Of a stretch of 5,457 nt of DNA, positions 1-4,124 are shown one piece after another. Source of the DNA: JAQVWU01 sp964628455 (GTDB taxonomy: Bacteria; Bacillota; Clostridia; Oscillospirales; CAG-272); NCBI GenBank assembly GCA_964628455.1, contig CAZVPD010000211.1:1-5457 (forward strand). The letters are read 5' to 3'. Numbering within the stretch: position 1 is the first letter of the stretch; every line of letters starts with the position of its first letter. A program made the translations under genes and the position numbers. The notes below the pieces were generated by a model. The model saw nothing but the letters and a program-made list of their open reading frames with translations, did no database searches and was not told the DNA's origin.

Positions 1-143
1 GAGGGCATCTTCAGCTCGGAGCGACGAATGTCTTCAAGGGATCGGCGGTACTTTTCATCGAGGCGGAGCAGGACGTCGTATCCATCTTCTTCTTCGCGAT
101 ATTCCGTGGTCGTGTTGCCTTGGAACAAGGTGCTGACGGCTTC
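1..143 (-). pseudogene. Internal fragment of an RND (AcrB/HAE1-type) efflux transporter, broken at its upstream end
   Basis: Read on the minus strand from base 143 down to 3, there are 47 open codons beginning EAVSTLFQGNTTTEYR and containing GYDVLLRLDEKYRRSLEDI. The pattern 'short helix, G, T-x-Y-R-E, E-Y/G-Y-D-hydrophobic-R-L, then R-x-x-L-E-D' is what I recognise from the periplasmic porter domain of AcrB/HAE1-family RND pumps, inner-membrane proton antiporters that export drugs, metals or lipids. Members are about 1000 residues, so this is under 5% of a gene. In the upstream (N-terminal) direction the frame meets a TAG at 146-144 and the similarity ends; downstream it runs off the window. 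The plus strand here is also open, but its translation is a low-complexity Arg/Ser stretch, so I take the minus strand as the coding one. I assign it from memory of the family and cannot search; the main uncertainty is the short length. Confidence 0.62.
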
Positions 144-151
144 CTACTCAA
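138..151. other. Junction between two unrelated broken genes on opposite strands
   Basis: Minus-strand RND-like coding ends at 143 with a TAG next to it (144-146). Plus-strand coding of the uncharacterised protein becomes sensible from about 145-155. Neither gene has its proper end here: the RND piece lacks hundreds of upstream codons, and the plus-strand protein has no start with a ribosome binding site (the ATG at 151 is preceded by CGGCTTCCTACTCA). There is no visible insertion-sequence end, target duplication or attachment site. The exact breakpoint is uncertain by about ten bases. Confidence 0.55.
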
Positions 152-567
152 TGCTGCAGCTCGTGTTCGCCGAGAAATACACTATTACTCTCAATGAGTT
201 CGGAACCGACGAAGCCAAAGACGAAGATTTCCGCCGCTACATCGAGCCCTTCGACGGCATCATCATGTGGACCTGGAAGGAATCGGACGTCCCTCTCATT
301 GACGGGAAGTTCGAGATATTCAAACGGCTTACACCGGACAACCGCCGCATGCTGGGCTGTTATCTCTACAACTTCGGCGAAGACAGACAGGCGACCGGCA
401 GCGCGGTCAGATGGCAGCTTGACCGGTACCGGGAACTGATCCTGTCGGGTGAAGCCGAAGGGGTGGTCCTGCACACCAATACCATGGCAGACCTGGATTA
501 CGAGGCTTACGATACCGCCGTCGAGTGGATGGAGAAACACGGGGACGAAACAGTCGCCGACCTGTGA
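145..567 (+). CDS. C-terminal part of an uncharacterised conserved protein (WTW / GCYLYNFG family), 5'-truncated
   Basis: About 140 residues up to the TGA at 565-567. The open frame extends back to base 1, with an ATG at 28, but that leader is an Arg/Ser-rich translation of the antisense of an RND gene, so I do not believe it is protein. The believable part contains FDGIIMWTWKESDVP, then a spacing helix, RRMLGCYLYNFGED, a long helix with RWQLDRYRELILSGEAEGVV and a last segment ending EWMEKHGDETVADL. The alternation of strand motifs (IIMWTW, MLGCYLY, GVVLHTN) and helices suggests the last third of a TIM-barrel-like fold. I recall a conserved, functionally unassigned family in Clostridia, Planctomycetes and Lentisphaerae with the same landmarks (W-T-W, G-C-Y-x-x-D/N-F/Y-G, a G-x-I/A-x-G-hydrophobic strand, a C-terminal G-D-x-x), often near carbohydrate genes. 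I give no function. Sixty bases separate it from the next gene on the same strand with no clear promoter, so co-transcription is likely. Confidence 0.6.
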   Translation, partial: YSMLQLVFAEKYTITLNEFGTDEAKDEDFRRYIEPFDGIIMWTWKESDVPLIDGKFEIFKRLTPDNRRMLGCYLYNFGEDRQATGSAVRWQLDRYRELILSGEAEGVVLHTNTMADLDYEAYDTAVEWMEKHGDETVADL

Positions 568-614
568 TTTCATGATCGGCCACGTGAATGCAGGGCAAAG
601 AAAAACCATAAAAC

Positions 615-623
615 GAAGGAAAG
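615..623 (+). promoter_or_regulatory. Ribosome binding site of the serine hydrolase
   Basis: GAAGGAAAG lies just before the ATG at 628; the AAGGA core ends seven bases before the start codon. It supports the 628 start. Confidence 0.7.
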
Positions 624-627
624 ATCC

Positions 628-1671
628 ATGAATTTAGACCATACGAAAGCTCTGATGCAGGATAAACTCGAAAGCGTATTTTTCGACGCCTACGCGGTAC
701 TTGTCGGAATCGACGGAAAAGAAGCGCTTATCACGTCGCCGCGAGTCAATGCCGACACTTATTTTGATATTGCAAGCATGGGCAAGGTGCTTGTGACCGG
801 CACACTGCTTTTAAAAGCGGCCGGCGAGGGAAGAATGACGCCCGATGATACGCTGGATATGTATTTTAAGAATGTCCCTCCGGAAAAACAAAAGATCACG
901 GTCAGACAGCTCATGACGCATACATCCGGAATCATACGCGCCGAGATCCCGAGAACCGTGACCGTGAACGGCAGAGACGCCATTTCCGAATACATACTGG
1001 CGGTGCCGAGTGCATTTCCACCGGATTCCGGCTATCAATATTCCTGCAGCGGTTATGTTCTCCTCGGCTTTATTCTCGAAAAGCTGTACGGCATGAGGCT
1101 GGATGAAATATTCTATACCCGGCTCAAGGGGCAGCTCGGTCTGACGCGGAGTAAATTCAACATTGCCGTGAACGAGGAAAACGCGGCGATCACACACTAC
1201 CGGAAAGAAGCGGGCTCCTGTATGGCCGCCGACAATATCGTTTATAATATGGACGGCGTCGCCGGAAACGGGGCCTCTTTCTGGACGTTCTCCGATGTTC
1301 GGAAATTCATCCTTGCGGTGCTGGCGAAAAGCGAAAAGCTTTATCCCAGGCCCTATTTCGAAATGGCGGAGAAAAATTATACCCCTGATATGGAAGAGGG
1401 AAGAGGACTGGGGTATCTCATTGTCGACAATCAATATCAACAGACCGGGAAACTTTTTCCGCCCGGAAGCTTCGGCCACTGCGGGAATACAGGCACTTCC
1501 TTCTTCATAAACCGGGAGCGGGGCCTCTATGCGATCGTATTTACCAATGCAACACGCTATTCCTATATGCGCCGCGGCTTTAAGTTTTGCGATTACAATG
1601 AAACCATGGATATGCGCGCAGAAGTTCACAACGCGATATGGAGCGACCTTACGGCACAGGGACTTTTGTAA
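628..1671 (+). CDS. Serine hydrolase, class C beta-lactamase-like (esterase/peptidase family)
   Basis: 347 residues, full length for a PF00144/COG1680 protein without export signal. The family acylates a Ser using a nearby Lys and Tyr; members are esterases, D-amino-acid peptidases or, rarely, true beta-lactamases. Visible landmarks: the SxxK motif is S50-M-G-K53 in FDIASMGKVL; LMTHTSGI at 95-102 is the family's usual helix-turn after it; the YxN-type motif is Y138-S-C in YQYSCSGYVLLG, with Cys where Asn is classical; the third box (KTG in penicillin-binding proteins, HTG in esterases) is H284-C-G in FGHCGNTGTSF. The N-terminus MNLDHTKALMQDKLES is not hydrophobic, so the enzyme is probably cytoplasmic, which argues against a resistance or wall-remodelling role. 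It follows the truncated unknown gene by 60 bp, has a good ribosome binding site, and is probably part of the same transcript. Substrate unknown; a small-ester or acyl-glycan esterase fits the neighbourhood but is inference. Confidence 0.88.
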   Translation: MNLDHTKALMQDKLESVFFDAYAVLVGIDGKEALITSPRVNADTYFDIASMGKVLVTGTLLLKAAGEGRMTPDDTLDMYFKNVPPEKQKITVRQLMTHTSGIIRAEIPRTVTVNGRDAISEYILAVPSAFPPDSGYQYSCSGYVLLGFILEKLYGMRLDEIFYTRLKGQLGLTRSKFNIAVNEENAAITHYRKEAGSCMAADNIVYNMDGVAGNGASFWTFSDVRKFILAVLAKSEKLYPRPYFEMAEKNYTPDMEEGRGLGYLIVDNQYQQTGKLFPPGSFGHCGNTGTSFFINRERGLYAIVFTNATRYSYMRRGFKFCDYNETMDMRAEVHNAIWSDLTAQGLL

Positions 1672-1689
1672 CTGAAGAGACATTCCGGC

Positions 1690-1712
1690 GACCGGGAAAG
1701 TTATTGCCGGTC
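1690..1712. repeat. Dyad 1: GACCGG - 11 bases - CCGGTC
   Basis: Perfect 6-bp inverted repeat (1690-1695 and 1707-1712), starting 19 bases after the stop codon of the serine hydrolase. As RNA it could form a GC-rich hairpin ending that transcript, but no T-run follows. As DNA it could be an operator half-site pair upstream of the 1810 promoter. Confidence 0.4.
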
Positions 1713-1737
1713 AAGTATCGAATGAAATTGAACCGTT

Positions 1738-1760
1738 TGTCCGAACATACAGAGCGGACA
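1738..1760. repeat. Dyad 2: TGTCCG - 11 bases - CGGACA
   Basis: Perfect 6-bp inverted repeat (1738-1743 and 1755-1760) with the same 11-base spacer as the dyad 48 bp upstream, ending 49 bases before the -35 box of the downstream promoter. Position and shape suit an activator or other transcription-factor site; no known operator was recognised. Confidence 0.35.
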
Positions 1761-1809
1761 TCCTGTCAGGTAAGCACAGAGTGTATTTTCCATAATTATT
1801 CAAAAAGCC

Positions 1810-1838
1810 TTGACAAAGCATATGAATCTGATTATAAT
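1810..1838 (+). promoter_or_regulatory. Consensus sigma-A (sigma-70) promoter of the CBM9-like surface protein
   Basis: TTGACA at 1810-1815 and TATAAT at 1833-1838 are both perfect consensus boxes, with a 17-base spacer, the optimum. The 20 bases upstream are AT-rich (CATAATTATTCAAAAAG), as in an UP element. The expected transcription start is near 1845, giving a leader of about 45 bases before the ATG at 1891. It lies in a non-coding gap of 219 bp, and the gene it faces starts directly downstream, so this is one of the most secure sites in the window. Confidence 0.88.
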
Positions 1839-1845
1839 CCATATA

Positions 1846-1862
1846 AGCGCCGAAAACGCGCT
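1846..1862 (+). promoter_or_regulatory. Small hairpin at the 5' end of the surface-protein mRNA
   Basis: AGCGC (1846-1850) pairs with GCGCT (1858-1862) around a CGAAAAC loop, followed by GAAATTTTTT. The stem starts almost exactly at the predicted transcription start. A 5'-terminal hairpin that protects the mRNA is the simplest reading; with the T-run it could also be a weak attenuator-like structure. The stem is short, so confidence is modest. Confidence 0.4.
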
Positions 1863-1876
1863 GAAATTTTTTATTT

Positions 1877-1883
1877 AAGGAAG
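1877..1883 (+). promoter_or_regulatory. Ribosome binding site of the CBM9-like surface protein
   Basis: AAGGAAG, with the AAGGA core ending nine bases before the ATG at 1891. It fixes the start in front of the signal peptide MKKAIK. Confidence 0.7.
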
Positions 1884-1890
1884 TAGTGAA

Positions 1891-2856
1891 ATGAAAAAAG
1901 CGATCAAATGTCTCCTGATACCGGTTTTGATGCTCTTTCTTTTATTTCCCTTGACGACCGGGGTATCCGCAATCACACTGACCGACATTCAAGTGCCGAA
2001 ACTGGTCAGCACGCCGTTGATTGACGGCGTATATGATCCCGCCGAAGGCTGGGGCGATCCCGTTGTGTCGGTACAGTTTGCCGACGCCGTAAATTATCTC
2101 TCGGACAAAAGCCATGACGGAAACGCAGATCTGGTGCCGACTTCGACACAGGTATACCTGCGCTGGGATGAAAAAAACTGTTACTTCTGCTGCGTATCCG
2201 TCGACGACGTTCACTTCAACGACTCCTCGACGGATGACCCCGCCAATGCGTGGGCAGGCGACGCCATGCAGTTCGACATCAAATCGGATGTTGCAGACGA
2301 CGATACCGCAAACCGCAACCGTTTCTTCTACGGCGTCAACAATGACGGCGTCCTGGTCGCATATCAGGATAAAGTGGAAGAGGGTTCAGCCGGTGAAATC
2401 GGAGTCGACTGCGCATGGGACCAATGTGTCGTAAAGCGTGATGAATCTGCAAAAACGACCACCTATGAAACCGCTTTCTCATGGGCAAAAACGCTTCCCG
2501 CCGGAAAAATCGGTGAAAACGACGCCGTTTTGCTGCGCGCCATCCTGCTGCTGACACATGACGCGGGGACCGAAGACGCCTGCGACCTCAACTACCCGGG
2601 CGTTATCGAGGGCGATTATTTATACTGGAAAGCAACACTCACAGGTCAGCCCGCAGCCGAAACGGCAGCAACCGCCGCTGCAGAAGAACCCGTAAGTACC
2701 GACGTCTCTCCCGAAACAGCAGAAGCGGCACTTCCCGCCGAACCGGCAGCTGCCGCTCAGACCTCCGATATCGCTGTTATCGCAGCCTTTGTCCTGCTCA
2801 TATCCGTGTCCGCATTTGCGGCGGCAATGAAAAGCAGAAAAATAACGGAAAGATAA
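1891..2856 (+). CDS. Exported, membrane-anchored CBM9/DOMON-like domain protein
   Basis: 321 residues in four parts. Residues 1-27 are a typical signal peptide (MKKAIK, a Leu/Phe/Met core, cleavage after VSA). Residues about 35-250 form a single beta-sandwich module like carbohydrate-binding module family 9 and related DOMON-like domains: the opening LIDGVYDPAEGWGDP, the central TSTQVYLRWDEKNCYFCCVSVDD and the strand AWAGDAMQFDI are the recurrent landmarks of that group. Residues about 252-290 are an Ala/Glu/Pro/Thr linker, as in wall-spanning regions. Residues 294-313 are a membrane helix followed by KSRKITER. QTSD at 290-293 just before the helix resembles degenerate sorting signals (QTxD followed by helix and basic tail) of clostridial surface proteins, but there is no canonical LPxTG. 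No catalytic domain is present. It probably displays a glycan- or ligand-binding domain on the cell surface. It has its own consensus promoter and appears monocistronic. Domain class is by recognition; ligand unknown. Confidence 0.85.
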   Translation: MKKAIKCLLIPVLMLFLLFPLTTGVSAITLTDIQVPKLVSTPLIDGVYDPAEGWGDPVVSVQFADAVNYLSDKSHDGNADLVPTSTQVYLRWDEKNCYFCCVSVDDVHFNDSSTDDPANAWAGDAMQFDIKSDVADDDTANRNRFFYGVNNDGVLVAYQDKVEEGSAGEIGVDCAWDQCVVKRDESAKTTTYETAFSWAKTLPAGKIGENDAVLLRAILLLTHDAGTEDACDLNYPGVIEGDYLYWKATLTGQPAAETAATAAAEEPVSTDVSPETAEAALPAEPAAAAQTSDIAVIAAFVLLISVSAFAAAMKSRKITER

Positions 2857-2874
2857 AACAAAACAGTATCTCTC

Positions 2875-2920
2875 ATTGTATAAAGGTTCAGCCGAAACCG
2901 CGCGGACCGGTTTATACAAT
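2875..2920. terminator. Inverted repeat after the surface-protein gene, possible transcript-end hairpin
   Basis: ATTGTATAAA (2875-2884) and TTTATACAAT (2911-2920) are perfect inverted 10-mers. Inside, GGTTC (2885-2889) can pair with GGACC (2904-2908) with one G-T wobble, leaving a two-base GG bulge. It starts 18 bases after the stop codon at 2856. The outer stem is AT-rich and there is no T-run, so it is not a textbook intrinsic terminator; a transcript-end or stability hairpin, or the remains of a small palindromic element, are the options. Confidence 0.45.
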
Positions 2921-2945
2921 AAGCAAGGGAACCGGGCGAATATAT

Positions 2946-3003
2946 ATCCCCTTAGGACAGGCGCTTGAAAGAACCAAAAATTTCAAGTCCGCACTAAGGG
3001 GAT
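2946..3003. terminator. Long two-part inverted repeat between convergent genes
   Basis: ATCCCCTTAG (2946-2955) is perfectly complementary to CTAAGGGGAT (2994-3003), and nested inside, CTTGAAA (2964-2970) to TTTCAAG (2981-2987), with an unpaired internal loop between the two stems and a loop GAACCAAAAA. The hairpin starts 18 bases beyond the stop of the minus-strand esterase (3022) and sits between convergent genes, the usual place for a bidirectional terminator. Neither side carries a strong T-run (TGTTGTTT on the plus side), so termination is plausible but not certain. A dispersed palindromic repeat is the alternative. Confidence 0.5.
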
Positions 3004-3021
3004 TGTTGTTTCCGACCGGCT

Positions 3022-4092
3022 TTAGCCGATCCCGAGGAAAGAATCGGTGTCGGCGCCGTACCAGCGATGCTGACCGTCGTAAATATGATGCTCTATTCTG
3101 TCCTCAAGGCCGGCAACCGCATAGGCACGGCGCGCGACCTCAACCTGCGAGCGGACGTTTTCAACGCCGTCTGCGCCGTTGAGCGGATCCTGATCTCCGG
3201 TTTCCACGAGAAATGCACGCGGGAAGATCAGACAGGCAAGATCGCCCATATCGAAATTATACCACAAACGGTAAGAGAAATTGCAGGAGCAGTTCAGAGG
3301 CATATGCAGAAGCGACTGCCTTACGCCGTAGAAGTATCCGCTGATCACGGCTTTTTTTACGCGCTCGTCACATGCCGCAAAGAACAAGGTCTGCAAACCT
3401 CCCCCGGAAAGTCCCGCGCAATAGAGGCGTTCCGGATCGCTGTATTCCATCGACAGCGCATAATCCGCAAGACGCATCAGATTGTGCGTCCAAACAGCCT
3501 GTATGCTGAGTCCGAGCGGAATCAGCATATGGTTAAGGACTTCACAGGAAGAGGAAAGCAAAGCATTTTCATCCTGCATGTGCGGCTCCCGTCTGTCTCC
3601 GAATCCCGCCGCATCGGGACACAGGACGATACATCCCTTTTTTGCGAATTTTTCACCGTAATCGTAGTTATGCCGGTCAATGCTCAGGGCGACGGCTTCA
3701 CTGTCGCGAATTCCGGCGGTACAGACTTTTCCGCCTCCGCCGTGTCCGTGCGGCGCCAGAATGACCGGGTATTTTTTGCCTGGATCGATATTCACGGGCT
3801 TGAAAAGGTAAAGCGGAATAACGATATCCCGTTCGACCCGCAGAAAGATCTTTTCCCTTGTATAACCGTCCTTCGCGACGCTTTCGGCTATGCTGCTTTC
3901 GAAGGTGTTAAAATGCTGTGCCGCAAAATAGTCTCCGAGTAAGGTCAGGCCCATATTATCGGCAAGAACCGCACGAGCTTTCTTTTGCCAATCGACCAGT
4001 TCCTCTTCGGTTGTGCCTGTAAAACGCATCCTTCGGGAGTTCCGTATAAAAAAGTCGTCCGCAAAATCATCGATCGTATAAAACCGTTCCAT
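3022..4092 (-). CDS. Alpha/beta hydrolase, acetyl-xylan-esterase/dienelactone-hydrolase type
   Basis: 356 residues from the ATG at 4092. A TTG at 4110 would add MNRGVD, but the GAGGGG five bases before the ATG decides for 4092. Landmarks of the alpha/beta hydrolase fold in order: a helical N-terminal region (1-75), strands leading to the oxyanion loop HGHGGGGK at 115-122, CIVLCPDAAGFGDR at 154-167, the nucleophile elbow G-L-S229-G-G at 227-231, the acid region VETGDQDPLNG (296-306, probably D302), and the catalytic His in DGQHRWYG (H342). All triad positions are present, so the enzyme should be active. No signal peptide is seen, so it acts in the cytoplasm. Related proteins of about 350 residues (Abhydrolase_7/acetyl xylan esterase groups) remove acetyl or other acyl groups from sugars. 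It lies 32 bp downstream of a solute-binding protein gene on the same strand, which suggests it processes what that receptor brings in; substrate is inference. Confidence 0.85.
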   Translation of the reverse strand: MERFYTIDDFADDFFIRNSRRMRFTGTTEEELVDWQKKARAVLADNMGLTLLGDYFAAQHFNTFESSIAESVAKDGYTREKIFLRVERDIVIPLYLFKPVNIDPGKKYPVILAPHGHGGGGKVCTAGIRDSEAVALSIDRHNYDYGEKFAKKGCIVLCPDAAGFGDRREPHMQDENALLSSSCEVLNHMLIPLGLSIQAVWTHNLMRLADYALSMEYSDPERLYCAGLSGGGLQTLFFAACDERVKKAVISGYFYGVRQSLLHMPLNCSCNFSYRLWYNFDMGDLACLIFPRAFLVETGDQDPLNGADGVENVRSQVEVARRAYAVAGLEDRIEHHIYDGQHRWYGADTDSFLGIG

Positions 4093-4097
4093 ATCTA

Positions 4098-4103
4098 CCC
4101 CTC
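4098..4103 (-). promoter_or_regulatory. Ribosome binding site that fixes the esterase start
   Basis: Minus-strand GAGGGG followed by TAGAT and the ATG at 4092. The site lies inside the TTG-initiated extension, so the longer form starting at 4110 is unlikely; nothing comparable precedes that TTG (GATATTCAT). Confidence 0.7.
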
Positions 4104-4124
4104 TGTTCAATGAATATCCTGTCT

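Noticed and set aside
28..150. ATG at 28 as the start of the first plus-strand gene
   Set aside because: No ribosome binding site, and the encoded stretch is a low-complexity Arg/Ser sequence explained by antisense to an RND-like coding segment.
148..609. 153-codon open frame on the minus strand
   Set aside because: Antisense shadow of the plus-strand coding region to 567; composition is Pro/His/Val-rich without family motifs.
811..1683. 290-codon open frame on the minus strand
   Set aside because: Fully antisense to the serine hydrolase, whose active-site motifs are intact; no recognisable domain in the shadow.
1638..1886. 82-codon plus-strand open frame between the serine hydrolase and the surface protein
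   Set aside because: Overlaps the end of the serine hydrolase, crosses the dyads and the consensus promoter, has no ribosome binding site and no recognisable sequence.
3015..3028. CGGCTTTAGCCG palindrome over the esterase stop codon
   Set aside because: Two-base loop and five-pair stem, no T-run; too small to call a terminator by itself.
3067..3942. 291-codon open frame on the plus strand
   Set aside because: Antisense to the alpha/beta hydrolase with its full catalytic triad; the long frame reflects codon bias on the other strand.
4093..4110. TTG at 4110 as start of the esterase
   Set aside because: A good GAGGGG site lies between this TTG and the ATG at 4092, so translation should start at the ATG.
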